64,000 nt of DNA from Leptolyngbya sp. PCC 6406 (GTDB lineage: Bacteria; Cyanobacteriota; Cyanobacteriia; Phormidesmidales; Phormidesmidaceae): contig NZ_KI913949.1 in assembly GCF_000332095.2 (NCBI RefSeq), positions 4,499,328 to 4,563,327 of the forward strand. Reading direction: 5' to 3'. The position numbers were made by a program, and so were the translations under genes. How positions within the stretch are numbered: the first letter of the stretch is position 1; the number at the start of each line of letters is the position of its first letter. The notes below the pieces were generated by a model. It was given only the letters and a program-made list of their open reading frames with translations. It did not search any database and was not told the origin of the DNA. This document shows, one piece after another, positions 44,905 through 53,659 of the stretch.

Positions 44905-45174
44905 ATGGTTCCCCCAATGGTTAATTCCCCTACTGGCACCGATTCCCTCACGCTGGCCCAAACCCTGGCGGCACAACTCGCGATCGCACCCAAGGACTGG
45001 CATCGTCTCAATCGCGATCGCAAAGTTCGCGCCCAAGAGCAAGCCGCTGCCGCCCTCGTTTACCTGCTCAAGGATGAGCCCGAAGAAGCCCTCGTGCGTC
45101 TCCAGCAAGCAGTGGGCTGGCTCGACAAAACCCTAACCGCGCCCCCCTGTCCCAGCCACGGGTCGCGCCAATAA
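44905..45174 (+). CDS. DUF6439-type small conserved protein
   Basis: An 89-aa protein. The conserved block DWHRLNRDRKVRAQEQAAAA, LVYLLKDEPEEALVRLQQA and the C-terminal GWLDKTLTAPPCPSHG place it in the cyanobacterial DUF6439 group, whose function is unknown. The open frame reaches back to 44656, but the upstream part is antisense to the coiled-coil gene and carries no conserved sequence. ATG 44905 or 44917 is the likely start. Confidence 0.72.
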   Translation: MVPPMVNSPTGTDSLTLAQTLAAQLAIAPKDWHRLNRDRKVRAQEQAAAALVYLLKDEPEEALVRLQQAVGWLDKTLTAPPCPSHGSRQ

Positions 45175-45270
45175 TCCCGGCTCTAGAAATCTTCAAATCT
45201 GGAAACCGATGCCAACAACCGCTCCCCCGACAATGAAACGCGCCGCAATGCACTCCTTTACGACGCCGTA

Positions 45271-46047
45271 ATGAAACCTGACGTTTATCCCCTGGGCCTA
45301 GCCCCCAATTGCTGGTCTGTAACTGCGGAAACGGCAGATCTGACCCGCCCGCCCGTCCCCCTGCGCGCCATCACCCTAGCCACCGACACCAAGGACATTA
45401 GTCTGGACCTGAATAAAACTGCCTGTCTGGTGGTGGATATGCAGAATGACTTCTGCCACCCTGATGGCTGGCTAGCCTCCATCGGGGTGGATGTAACCCC
45501 AGCCCGTACCCCCATTGCTCCCTTGCAACGTCTACTGCCGGTACTGCGACAGGTGGGGGTACCGATTCTATGGGTGAACTGGGGCAATCGACCGGATCTG
45601 CTCAACATTAGTCCCGCCCTACGCCATGTCTACAATCCCACCGGAACAGGGGTAGGGCTGGGGGATCCCCTGCCCAGCAACGGGGCTCCGGTGTTGACCA
45701 AAGGGAGTTGGGCAGCAGCGGTAGTAGATGAGTTGCCGGGGGAGTCGGGGGATATCTGGGTAGACAAGTACCGGATGAGTGGCTTCTGGGATACCCCCCT
45801 CGACAGCATCCTGCGGAATCTGGGCAAGACCACCCTGCTGTTTGCTGGGGTCAATGCGGATCAGTGCGTGCTCTGCACATTGCAAGATGGGAATTTTCTG
45901 GGCTATGACTGCATTTTGCTGCGGGACTGCACCGCCACCACATCACCGGAATACTGTATGCAAGCTACGGTCTACAACGTGAACCAGTGTTTTGGGTTCG
46001 TGGCAGATTCTCCCACCCTGATGGCGGCCTGTCAGGCGATCGGCTAA
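45271..46047 (+). CDS. Isochorismatase-like cysteine hydrolase
   Basis: A 258-aa cytoplasmic hydrolase. The catalytic triad of the family is visible: Asp in LVVDMQNDF, Lys in VDKYRMSGFWDT, and Cys in NADQCVLCT. A 40-residue N-terminal extension precedes the fold. Close relatives act on ureidoacrylate, biuret, N-carbamoyl compounds or nicotinamide, so a nitrogen-compound amidase is likely. Substrate unknown. It is a single gene, followed directly by the remnant of a restriction methylase. Confidence 0.85.
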   Translation: MKPDVYPLGLAPNCWSVTAETADLTRPPVPLRAITLATDTKDISLDLNKTACLVVDMQNDFCHPDGWLASIGVDVTPARTPIAPLQRLLPVLRQVGVPILWVNWGNRPDLLNISPALRHVYNPTGTGVGLGDPLPSNGAPVLTKGSWAAAVVDELPGESGDIWVDKYRMSGFWDTPLDSILRNLGKTTLLFAGVNADQCVLCTLQDGNFLGYDCILLRDCTATTSPEYCMQATVYNVNQCFGFVADSPTLMAACQAIG

Positions 46048-46061
46048 GGCCAGGAAGCTAA

Positions 46062-46253
46062 AATCCTAATGGCGATGCCTGGATTTATGAGGCTTATAAG
46101 GATGAGCAGGATCAACAAACGGGCATTGTGGACTACACGATTAATTTTAGTCGCTATTTTTACAAGTATGAACCGCCGGAGCCGTTGGAGGAGATTGAGG
46201 CAAGAATCAAACAACTGGAAAGAGAAATTCTGGAGTTGCCACAGACGAATTAA
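46062..46253 (+). pseudogene. C-terminal remnant of a type I restriction M subunit (HsdM)
   Basis: A 63-codon open stretch without a proper start codon reads NPNGDAWIYEAYKDEQDQ..., and then INFSRYFYKYEPPEPLEEIE and ARIKQLEREILEL. The 'YFYKY-PP-PLEEIEA-I--LE-EI' pattern is typical of the C-terminus of HsdM methyltransferases. Everything upstream is missing, because the cysteine hydrolase gene ends 15 bases before. So a type I restriction locus once lay here. Confidence 0.58.
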
Positions 46254-46332
46254 CGAATCAGAAGTGTCTATTGGATTGGCGAAAAGGTTTGATATAGATA
46301 TTTGCACAATATTTCATGGAGGCAACAAAATC

Positions 46333-46557
46333 ATGAATAACCGAATCAGCATTAATCCAGATATTTGCAATGGAAGACCTGTAATTACGGGTACTCGTAT
46401 TTTGGTGAAAACGGTGATAGAGTTTTTAGGGGCGGGGGACTCCATTGAAGAAGTTTTAGAAGAATATCCTTCTCTGAAACGAGAAGATATTTATGCTTGT
46501 ATGCAGTTTGCAGCAAGGTTGATGGCTAATTACTATGAAGTCAGAAAAATTGCATGA
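46333..46557 (+). CDS. DUF433 antitoxin-like protein
   Basis: A 74-aa DUF433 protein: ISINPDICNGRPVITGTRIL and EEVLEEYPSLKREDIYACMQ FAA are the family signature of a small winged-helix antitoxin. A TGGAGG ribosome-binding site precedes ATG 46333, which decides the start against the longer frame from 46069 (that frame reads through the hsdM remnant). Its stop overlaps the DUF5615 start (ATGA). It should bind and neutralise the DUF5615 toxin and repress the pair. Confidence 0.87.
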   Translation: MNNRISINPDICNGRPVITGTRILVKTVIEFLGAGDSIEEVLEEYPSLKREDIYACMQFAARLMANYYEVRKIA

Positions 46558-46892
46558 ATGGCTTCTTGTTTGATGAGAACTTACCTGCAAGAATTCAATT
46601 CATACCATCATCACCCATTACTCACGTTTCTGTTTTAGGAATCAGCCCAACGGATACTGAAATTTGGCAATATGCAAAAGACAGAAATTTAGTCCTGGTG
46701 ACAAAAGACGCTGACTTTTCAGACCGATTGATGCTTGATCCGGCTCCACCCACCGTGGTTCATCTCCGTTTTGGGAATATGCGGAAACGTGAGTTTCATC
46801 AGTTTTTAGCCAGTGTTTGGCCGCAAATTGAGGCTTTGATCGCTAATTATAAGCTCATTATAGCGGATTTCACAAAGATGTGGTACGAATAG
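46554..46892 (+). CDS. DUF5615 PIN-like toxin, C-terminus replaced by IS630
   Basis: A PIN-like (Mut7-C-like) small nuclease, normally partner of DUF433. FLFDENLPARI near the N-terminus, VLGISPTDTEIWQYAKDRNL VLVTKDADFS and PPTVVHLRFGN are diagnostic, with acidic residues Asp7, Glu8 and those in KDADFS. After NYKLI at about residue 102 an IS630 element has entered. The present frame ends 10 codons into it (IADFTKMWYE). Removing the IS and one TA restores NVYLDRIEALIRQSQTDL and a stop at 47933-47935. Core residues remain, so the truncated protein could still act. Confidence 0.83.
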   Translation: MNGFLFDENLPARIQFIPSSPITHVSVLGISPTDTEIWQYAKDRNLVLVTKDADFSDRLMLDPAPPTVVHLRFGNMRKREFHQFLASVWPQIEALIANYKLIIADFTKMWYE

Positions 46893-47877
46893 CGGGTAGA
46901 AAAAGCGCGAGGAGCCGATGAAGGCCTACAGCACCGATTTGCGACAGAAGATTATTGAGACCTATGAGAACGAGCGCATTTCGCAGCGCCAGTTAGCCCA
47001 GCGATTTCGAGTGACTCTAAGTTTTATCGTGAAACTGCTGAAGCAGTATCGGGAAACGGGTGAGCTTGCCCCCAAGACCAGTCCTGGGCGACCGAGGGAA
47101 CTGGATGAGGCGCAGATGCAGGGGGTTCAAGCCTTCGTTGAAGCGAACCCTGATCTGACCTTAGATGAGCTTCGCGCCGAAGTGGCTCAACAGTATGGGG
47201 TGACGGTGAGTCGATCCACGATGTGTCGGGTGATGAAGCGGCTTCAGTTCACCCGTAAAAAAAAAGCCCTTCACCCCAGTGACAAGGTGAGTGATCGGGT
47301 ACAGCGGTTGCGAGGGGAGTACTGGGATGAGATTCGAGACATCCGAGTTGAAGACTTGGTGTTTATCGATGAGTCGGGGATTAATCTGGGGTTGATTCGG
47401 TTGTTTGCCTGGGCGCTGCAAGGCCGACGAGCCTATGGAGAACAGCCCAAGCGGGGGAAGAATGTGTCCCTGGTGGCAGGGTTAAGCTTGGCTGGGGTAG
47501 TGGCTTCGGCGGTGATTTTAGGAGCCTTTGACGGCTTGAGTTTTGAGGCATTTGTGGCCACTCGCCTGGTGCCCAACCTTTGGCCAGGGGCCTGTGTCGT
47601 GATGGACAACTGTTCCATTCATAAGGACGACATGATTCGGGAGTTGATTGAGGCCGCAGGGGCACGTCTGGTATATCTGCCGCCCTATTCGCCGGACTTC
47701 TCGCCGATTGAGAACTTTTGGTCAAAGCTAAAGTCAATTCTCAGGGCACTGGGGGCACGGACTTATCAAGCGCTATCAGAAGCCCTTGAAATAGCCTTTG
47801 AGGACATCTCTGAAGCGGACATTAAAAGCTGGTTCACCCATTGCTGCTATTGTGCCGCATAATTATGAAATCCGCTA
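46861..47877 (+). mobile_element. IS630-family insertion sequence, 1017 bp
   Basis: Terminal inverted repeats TAGCGGATTTCA (46861-46872) and TGAAATCCGCTA (47866-47877) bound a single transposase gene. The target TA is duplicated at 46859-46860 and 47878-47879. Deleting the element with one TA rejoins the DUF5615 reading frame. This proves the insertion site and the size. Confidence 0.94.
46918..47862 (+). CDS. IS630-family transposase
   Basis: A 314-aa transposase that cuts and pastes its element into TA sites. An N-terminal HTH region (MKAYSTDLRQKIIETYENER, QRQLAQRFRVTLSFIVKLL) is followed by a linker with KTSPGRPRELDEAQ. The DDE catalytic domain has Asp151 in FIDESG, Asp230 in VVMDNCSIH and Glu265 in PIENFWSKLK. 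All three residues are present and the frame is open end to end, so it is likely active. A GCGAGGAG site precedes the ATG. It is the only intact transposase gene in this window. Confidence 0.95.
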   Translation: MKAYSTDLRQKIIETYENERISQRQLAQRFRVTLSFIVKLLKQYRETGELAPKTSPGRPRELDEAQMQGVQAFVEANPDLTLDELRAEVAQQYGVTVSRSTMCRVMKRLQFTRKKKALHPSDKVSDRVQRLRGEYWDEIRDIRVEDLVFIDESGINLGLIRLFAWALQGRRAYGEQPKRGKNVSLVAGLSLAGVVASAVILGAFDGLSFEAFVATRLVPNLWPGACVVMDNCSIHKDDMIRELIEAAGARLVYLPPYSPDFSPIENFWSKLKSILRALGARTYQALSEALEIAFEDISEADIKSWFTHCCYCAA

Positions 47878-47931
47878 TAATGTTTATTTAGATCGTATTG
47901 AAGCATTAATCCGACAGTCCCAAACAGATCT

Positions 47932-48234
47932 ATGAGCCAACAACAGTTCGGGCAGATTTACATTCCCTAAGCAGTTGTCACAGAGTTAAAAGCCAACGAA
48001 GATCTCCCCGGCTCTCGTGCCCTACAAGCAGCTCTCAATGAGGGGTGGCTAATTCCCCAAACCGTGTAAAACACAGCATTCGTGAGTCTTCTCCGGCGAG
48101 ACCTGCATCAAGGCGAATCTGAAGCCATTGCCCTGGCTGTCGAACTGTCTGCCGACAAAATTTTGCTCGACGAAAAAGAAGCCCGACAGATAGCCAGGGC
48201 CTTAGGGCTAGGGCATCAACGTAAGCCGAGACCA
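47932..48234 (+). pseudogene. PIN/DUF3368 toxin pseudogene
   Basis: ATG 47932 lies in the restored stop region of the DUF5615 gene (ATGA overlap). The frame reads GQIYIP, stop (TAA 47968), AVVTELKANEDLPGSRALQA ALNEGWLIPQTV, stop (TAA 48067), then NTAFVSLLRRDLHQGESEAI ALAVELSADKILLDEKEARQ IARALGLGH. This is a DUF3368 PIN-domain toxin, with the conserved 'GE(S/A)EAIALA-EL-AD-LLLDE' core. The two in-frame stops, a short start and a missing C-terminus show that it is dead. It ends in the gap before the TVP38 gene. Confidence 0.78.
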
Positions 48235-48350
48235 TATTGGTTTCGAGGAATTCAGGAGTCAGGAGTCAGAATCCAGTACTCTCCTAGATTCTGGCTCCTA
48301 ATGCCTAACTCCTCCCCAAGAAATTTGTCCCGCTTTGAGTGGATACCCGG

Positions 48351-48995
48351 TTAGTGCAGGGGACGGGTGCGGTTGACCCAGCCTGTCACCATAGCCAGAC
48401 CAAAGGCACCCAACAAGGCCACCCCCAATAGGAGTCGGCCCCCCTCTAGAATGCCAGCACCGAGAGCCACAATGGGCGGGTTGGAAAGGGCGATGCTGAT
48501 CACAAGGGCAGCGAAGAATTTAAGGGCAGGGGCTTGGGTCAACCCCACCCCATAGGCAACAAAGTCAAACAGCCCCGTCATCAAAAAGCCGGTCATGAGA
48601 AAAAAGTTGCGCTCTAGGTGGCGCTGACTCAAGGTGTCGATGCGGTGCATAAATCGAGCCCCCACGAGGCGCTCTACCAGCTTGCGGCCATAGCGCCGCG
48701 ACAGAAAAAAGCTGAGGGAGCATGAGAGCACATCAGCTCCGCAGATGACCGCTAACCCTGGGCCAAACCCCAACAAACTGCCCGCCAAGATGGAATAGGC
48801 TGTCCCTGGCAATGCCGGGATTACCACGCTGGTAAAGCGCAGGCAGAAAATACCTAAAGGAACCCATGGCCCCCAGTCGGCAACGCGATCGCGAATGGGA
48901 GCAATGCCATAGTGACTCACTAAGCCCACAGAGATCGTCAGACCCACCCCCAAGGCCAGCAGCTTGAGTCCTTTCCACCAACGTAAGCGAGTCAT
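48351..48995 (-). CDS. TVP38/TMEM64 (DedA/VTT-type) membrane protein
   Basis: A 214-aa integral membrane protein with a VTT/SNARE-associated domain. The glycine-rich VIPALPGTAYSILAGSLLGF GPG segment and FLSRRYGRKLVERLVGARFM are diagnostic. About five hydrophobic segments. Family members are lipid scramblases or transport related. It starts three bases after the binding-protein gene upstream and is the last gene of the iron-type uptake operon, although its link to transport is not established. Confidence 0.85.
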   Translation of the reverse strand: MTRLRWWKGLKLLALGVGLTISVGLVSHYGIAPIRDRVADWGPWVPLGIFCLRFTSVVIPALPGTAYSILAGSLLGFGPGLAVICGADVLSCSLSFFLSRRYGRKLVERLVGARFMHRIDTLSQRHLERNFFLMTGFLMTGLFDFVAYGVGLTQAPALKFFAALVISIALSNPPIVALGAGILEGGRLLLGVALLGAFGLAMVTGWVNRTRPLH

Positions 48996-48998
48996 TTT

Positions 48999-49904
48999 TT
49001 AAGTTGGAAATTGAGCATTCATCGATACCGGGAAACTGTGGGGATATATCAGGGGTAGTAAGCGACCCAGCATGAGCTTCAGCAAGCGGGTACCATTGCC
49101 CCAATGCCAAAATTGATCCACCTCATAGACTTGATCCGATTGAACAGCACGCAGACCTTGCCAAAGGGGGTGATGGGATAGGGCTTGGGACAGCAATCGA
49201 GGGGAAGATCCAGAAGTTGCTCCGTAAGACTGAACAAAAATAATCTCTGGATTAACCGCAGCAATTCGCTCCAGGGACAGGTACACCAAACCAGCTTCTC
49301 CCTGATGTTGCACAGGCTTTGTCCAGGGAAAATGAGTAAATCGACTCAGCAAGCTCCCCAGAGTGCCCGTATCAGCTTCAACGGGGTAGCGGTTGAGGCG
49401 AATGTTGAACCTAGAGCCCCCCATCATAATCACAGTTTTGAAGTGGTGGGGCGAGATGTGCTGTTGGTATCGCTGGATTTGAGCATCCAGAGCTGCGATC
49501 GCAGCTTCCGCTTCAGGGCCGCGATCGGTCCACTGGGCAATATACCGTAACCGCAGTAGGGCCGCTTCGTAGCCACTCCCTGCCATCAAATACAGGGGAG
49601 CAATGGCTCTCAATGGACGTTGATAAAAGCGATGCGGAAAACGCCAACCCAGAATTAAGTCGGGAGCAAGGTGGCGAATAGTTTTGAAGTCAGGCCACAG
49701 CCAAGACCCCGCATTGACCCAGGTGTTGACACGATCGCCATAGAACTCTGGTTGTACTGCCACCCCAGTTTGGAGCCCAGCGATCGGCTCTAGGCCCAAC
49801 TCCATCAATGCATCTAAACCCGATGCACTCAGACAGACGATGCGCTGAGCTGGTGGGGATAACGGATGCAGCGGGGGATTTCCCCCAGTGAGCAAAATAC
49901 CCAT
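48999..49904 (-). CDS. ABC transporter substrate-binding protein (BtuF/FecB-like)
   Basis: A 301-aa helical-backbone (cluster A) binding protein. Recognised from RIVCLSASGLDALMELGLEP IAG, HLAPDLILGWRFPHRFYQRP, GGSRFNIRLNRYPVEADTGT LGSLLSRF, and the C-terminal VYEVDQFWHWGNGTRLLKLM. Such proteins bind ferric siderophores, haem or cobalamin. There is no obvious signal peptide at the N-terminus shown, so either the true start lies upstream or export uses another route. It is the second binding protein in the same operon (see 49988). Confidence 0.83.
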   Translation of the reverse strand: MGILLTGGNPPLHPLSPPAQRIVCLSASGLDALMELGLEPIAGLQTGVAVQPEFYGDRVNTWVNAGSWLWPDFKTIRHLAPDLILGWRFPHRFYQRPLRAIAPLYLMAGSGYEAALLRLRYIAQWTDRGPEAEAAIAALDAQIQRYQQHISPHHFKTVIMMGGSRFNIRLNRYPVEADTGTLGSLLSRFTHFPWTKPVQHQGEAGLVYLSLERIAAVNPEIIFVQSYGATSGSSPRLLSQALSHHPLWQGLRAVQSDQVYEVDQFWHWGNGTRLLKLMLGRLLPLIYPHSFPVSMNAQFPT

Positions 49905-49987
49905 GACTCCCGTCTCTATTGCAAATCATCGCCAGGGAGGACATCCACCCCAGAAACTAAACTGTTGGCCTGCTGCAATCTATTCCG

Positions 49988-50893
49988 CTAATCCTCAGGG
50001 GCTAAATTGGCCAGTTGTTGGCAGGTGGCTTCGATGCTGGCAAGGCTACCGGGGTTGATCAAACCAAAATAGTCAAACGTGTAAACAGCATCATTTTGGG
50101 TGGCGGCGAGTTGGCTCCAGAAGGCATCTCCTTTGAGTTGATCCAGTAGGTTATCCCCGGTATCGACAACCAACAGTTGTTCGGGGTTGGCTTGGAGTAC
50201 CTTTTCTTCTGAAAGGGTGACGTAGCCGCCAAAGGAACTGTCTTCTTGCATATCAGCAGTCAGGTTGGGCAGGTTGAACTGGTTCAGAAAATCCCCGGCC
50301 CAACTGCTTTTGTTGGGGGACAGTAGGGGCTGACGACTGACCAACACCAAGGTTGAGGGAGCAGACTCAGGGGCTTGGGCCAAACAGGCATCGTAGCGAG
50401 CCAAGAGAACATCGGGACTAGCATCAAGGCGCTGGGCTAGTTCCTCGGTGAGGGTTTCCAGGGCATCCCAACTGTCTACTTCTGTGGCAAGAACATCAAT
50501 GCCCAGTTCTTGCAGGCGATCCAGCACCTTATCGTGGAAGCCTGCTGCTCCGATGACCAGATCGGGCTCAAGGGCGATGATTTTCTCTAGATCCGGTTCG
50601 ACACGGCCCTCACTCACAATGTCTATATCCGAAAATCGCGGATCTTGCTGGGTCAAGGGGCTGCCGGGAATGCCCACAAGGGTCTCACCATCAAGGGTTT
50701 GGACCAGATCTGCGGTGAGGGAGGTGAGGGTGACGACACGCTCTGCTGTTGCAGCAGTTGGGCTGGGGGTGTCGGCGGTTTCATCCGTGCTAGGGGTCTC
50801 TCCTTGGGTGAGGTTGGGCGCTGGGGAACCGGAGCAGGCCGCGATCGCGCCCACTAAAAATACGATGCTCAAAGACCGACACCTTAGAGCCAT
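49988..50893 (-). CDS. Iron(III)/corrinoid-type substrate-binding lipoprotein
   Basis: A 301-aa lipoprotein (when started at ATG 50893): signal SLSIVFLVGAIAACSGSPAP with the lipobox AIAAC. The Ser/Thr/Pro-rich linker is followed by a FecB/BtuF-type fold: TSLTADLVQTLDGETLVGIP GSP, EPDLVIGAAGF, DWGAL-type helix and the C-terminal NLAPED. The upstream extension in the same frame (to 50971) lacks a signal and is rejected. It lies between the TonB receptor and the second binding protein in one operon. The two hairpins at 51017-51066 lie just before it. Confidence 0.85.
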   Translation of the reverse strand: MALRCRSLSIVFLVGAIAACSGSPAPNLTQGETPSTDETADTPSPTAATAERVVTLTSLTADLVQTLDGETLVGIPGSPLTQQDPRFSDIDIVSEGRVEPDLEKIIALEPDLVIGAAGFHDKVLDRLQELGIDVLATEVDSWDALETLTEELAQRLDASPDVLLARYDACLAQAPESAPSTLVLVSRQPLLSPNKSSWAGDFLNQFNLPNLTADMQEDSSFGGYVTLSEEKVLQANPEQLLVVDTGDNLLDQLKGDAFWSQLAATQNDAVYTFDYFGLINPGSLASIEATCQQLANLAPED

Positions 50894-51016
50894 TGCGTTC
50901 CACGGCCAACTTGATTGCCCGTAGCTATTTTTAGCGAAAAGCATTCTGGCAAAAAATGGCATAACTCCCATCCTGTTTACTAACGACTGGAGGAATAATT
51001 CTGGGGCAACACTTTC

Positions 51017-51066
51017 AGGGGATGTCCATCAACACCCCCTGAATCGGGGGATGGATTCCCCCGATT
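51017..51066 (-). terminator. Two hairpins after the TonB receptor stop
   Basis: AATCGGGGGA and TCCCCCGATT (stem 10, loop 5, 51042-51066) start within the stop codon. CAGGGG and CCCCTG form a second, looser hairpin at 51017-51042. There is no T-run, so they more likely limit or stabilise the transcript between receptor and binding-protein genes than end it. Inferred. Confidence 0.45.
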
Positions 51067-53621
51067 TAGAAAGTGAAGTTCACCCCTAAACGCACATTGG
51101 TACCCGCTTGGCTGAACTGGCTAATGGCGGGGACATTCTCGCGACCGCGCACCTCCGAGTAGTTGTAGTACTGCCTGTTCAACAGGTTGTACACACCCAA
51201 ACTCAGGCCCAGATTGGAAGTCAGGTTGTAGCTACCAATAAAATCCACCACGGCATAGGCATCGGGCACAAAGGTAGTGGTTCCTTCTGGTACCCGTGCT
51301 CGCCCTGCAAAGGTGCTAATCAACTCGGCCCGCCACTGATCTCCTGGAGCGCGGTATCGGATACCCGCCACCGCCGTAAAGGGATCAATGGTTGTCAGGG
51401 GACGATTGGTTTCAATGTCGTCTCCCTGAGTCCAAGCCAGACTGGCCAAGAGGCTAAAGCCCTCTGGCCCAGGGCTAAAGCGGTATTCACCGCCAAACTC
51501 TACGCCGTAGATGCGGGCGCGGCCAATGTTAATCGCTTGAAACTGATTGACCACTTGATTAGGCGGGCAAACGGGAGCCGCAATCAGGCAACGGGTGCCC
51601 ACCTGTTGGGCAGTGGCAATGAAGTTGTTGTAGGTGTTGTAAAACCCGGTCAGGCGGAAATCGAGTTGGGGAAAATTGCCCCGCACCCCAATTTCAAAGC
51701 TGTCACTGCTCTCTGGCTGCAAATTGGGGGAGGAAATGGTTTCGTATTTAAAGAAGGCTCCCGCCAGGTTGGTGAACCCACTGGTGATCTCGCTGTAGAG
51801 GGGAGCCCGAAAGCCTCGGGCGTATTGGCCATAAAAGGAGATTTCCGGTGTGGCTTCATAGCGAACTGCGATGCGGGGAGAAACCGCTGAGGCCGTCAGG
51901 CTCACGGGCTGTCCATTGAAGGCATCATCATCAGTGGTTTGCAGGTCGTAATGATCGAACCGGAGGCCCGCAATGATACTAAAGGGGCCGATGGCAATCT
52001 CGTCCTGGAGGTAAGCTCCCAGGCGCAGGGTATTACCATCGGCAAAGTCTTTGATCGGAAAGGTATCCCCTGGCCCAAAGGTGTTGCTCACGGCTCCGGT
52101 CAGTAGGTTGGTTTGGGTGCGATCGCGGAGCCGAGAATTAAAGGTGCGGGAAATGTCTAACCCGTAGGTGAGGCGGTGATCCAGATTGCCCGTAGAAAAG
52201 TCACTGCGGAGTTGGAGATCGCCGCCATAGCTATTGGCGATGAACTGGTTATTGCTGTCTCGCCGCACCGGAGATCCAGCAAAGCCACCCCCCACCCCAG
52301 AAGCGCGGAACTGTTGGTCAATTTCTGTGGTGTTTGACACCTGGTAGAAAAGCTGGGCCCGAGCAAACTGAAGGAAGGACTCTCCTTCAGCATTCTCAAA
52401 TTCATAGGCCACACTGACACGGGTGCGGTCAATCCGATTTTCCCCGGTATGTCGGAGGTTCGCTGTAGCCGGGGCACCCGTGAGTAAATTCCCAGGGGCA
52501 ACGACATAGTTAGTGCGCTGGTTGACATCCTCTGCCGTAAAGGTCAGACGACTGGTGTCGTCTAGGTCATAGACGATGCTGCCATAGAGGTTCGTATTAC
52601 CGCGATCGATGCTGTCGGTAAATTGGGCAGGGCCAAAGTTGCTCAGCTCTCGACCGTCTTGGCGACTCAGCACCAGCACCCCAGCGATGGGGCCATCCCG
52701 CAGAGCTGCCCGCACCACGTTATCCAATCCACCCGTGGCACTGCGGTAGGTGGTGGAGATATTGCCCGCAAAGGTGTCATCCGGCCCCAGTAGATCCGTA
52801 GGCCGCAGGGAGCGGTAGGTGATCACCCCCCCCAGGGCATCGCTGCCGTAGAGGGTAGAGGCGGGGCCGCGCAGCACTTCTATCGCTTGCAGAGCGGAAA
52901 AGTCCACATATTCCCCCCGACCAATGTTGAAGGGACCAAACAGGAACCGTTCTGGCAAGCGAACACCATCCACCTGAAACAGAATCCGGTTACCCTCAAT
53001 GCCGCGAATGTTTACATCCTGAGCACCGTAGCGGTTATTGTCTCGCACGGAAACACCGGGTTCATAGCGCAGCAGCTCTTGCAGGGAGTTGACTTGATAG
53101 AACTGAAAATCCTCTAACTCAAAGACGGTCACCGTAGCCGGTAGGCGATCCACCGGCAGGGCGTTCCGAGTGCCAGTGATCGTCAACCGCAGGGTATCTC
53201 CCGTGAATTGCACATCAACGGGGTCAGCCTCGCTAGCGGGGACTTCTTCCTCAGCCGCAGGGTCAGGATTCGCCTGAGCTATGGGCGACTCGATATTAGG
53301 GACCATCGCGTCCCCATTCCCCCCCAGTAACCCTTCGGCAGTGGTGACGTAGCCCCCGGAATCAAGGACACTATCTGGTTGGGAACTGCTCTCATTTGCT
53401 TCAGCAGCGGGAATTAACTCTTGCCTGAAGCCGCTTACCTCTCTCCCGAGAGGGGATAGAGGCAATTGGACTAAAGACTCCTCATCATCAAGCTTTTCTA
53501 GCTCAGAGGGAATGGAGTCGAGGAGGATACTGGGCTCTGCCTGGGCAGCGATCGCCCATGTCGTCATCATCAAAGGCAGGCTACTGACAAGAATTAATCG
53601 CATTAAGAAGGCACGGTTCAT
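51066..53621 (-). CDS. TonB-dependent outer-membrane receptor (haem/siderophore type)
   Basis: An 851-aa outer-membrane receptor. A signal peptide (FLMRLILVSSLPLMMTTWA) precedes a low-complexity N-terminal region of about 140 residues. A plug domain follows, with LQELLRYEPGVSVRDNNRYG and DVNIRGIEGNRILFQVDGVR, then a 22-strand-type barrel. The chain ends GVNFTF, a C-terminal aromatic as usual. DNVYL-type barrel blocks match haemoglobin/transferrin-group receptors. The start was moved from 53837, because the first 72 codons translate a tandem repeat. No AMIN domain was seen. No Fur box or cobalamin riboswitch was found upstream. Confidence 0.88.
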   Translation of the reverse strand: MNRAFLMRLILVSSLPLMMTTWAIAAQAEPSILLDSIPSELEKLDDEESLVQLPLSPLGREVSGFRQELIPAAEANESSSQPDSVLDSGGYVTTAEGLLGGNGDAMVPNIESPIAQANPDPAAEEEVPASEADPVDVQFTGDTLRLTITGTRNALPVDRLPATVTVFELEDFQFYQVNSLQELLRYEPGVSVRDNNRYGAQDVNIRGIEGNRILFQVDGVRLPERFLFGPFNIGRGEYVDFSALQAIEVLRGPASTLYGSDALGGVITYRSLRPTDLLGPDDTFAGNISTTYRSATGGLDNVVRAALRDGPIAGVLVLSRQDGRELSNFGPAQFTDSIDRGNTNLYGSIVYDLDDTSRLTFTAEDVNQRTNYVVAPGNLLTGAPATANLRHTGENRIDRTRVSVAYEFENAEGESFLQFARAQLFYQVSNTTEIDQQFRASGVGGGFAGSPVRRDSNNQFIANSYGGDLQLRSDFSTGNLDHRLTYGLDISRTFNSRLRDRTQTNLLTGAVSNTFGPGDTFPIKDFADGNTLRLGAYLQDEIAIGPFSIIAGLRFDHYDLQTTDDDAFNGQPVSLTASAVSPRIAVRYEATPEISFYGQYARGFRAPLYSEITSGFTNLAGAFFKYETISSPNLQPESSDSFEIGVRGNFPQLDFRLTGFYNTYNNFIATAQQVGTRCLIAAPVCPPNQVVNQFQAINIGRARIYGVEFGGEYRFSPGPEGFSLLASLAWTQGDDIETNRPLTTIDPFTAVAGIRYRAPGDQWRAELISTFAGRARVPEGTTTFVPDAYAVVDFIGSYNLTSNLGLSLGVYNLLNRQYYNYSEVRGRENVPAISQFSQAGTNVRLGVNFTF

Positions 53622-53659
53622 GGCAAGACTCAACTTGTGGGTGGGTTTTAGGGGACAGG

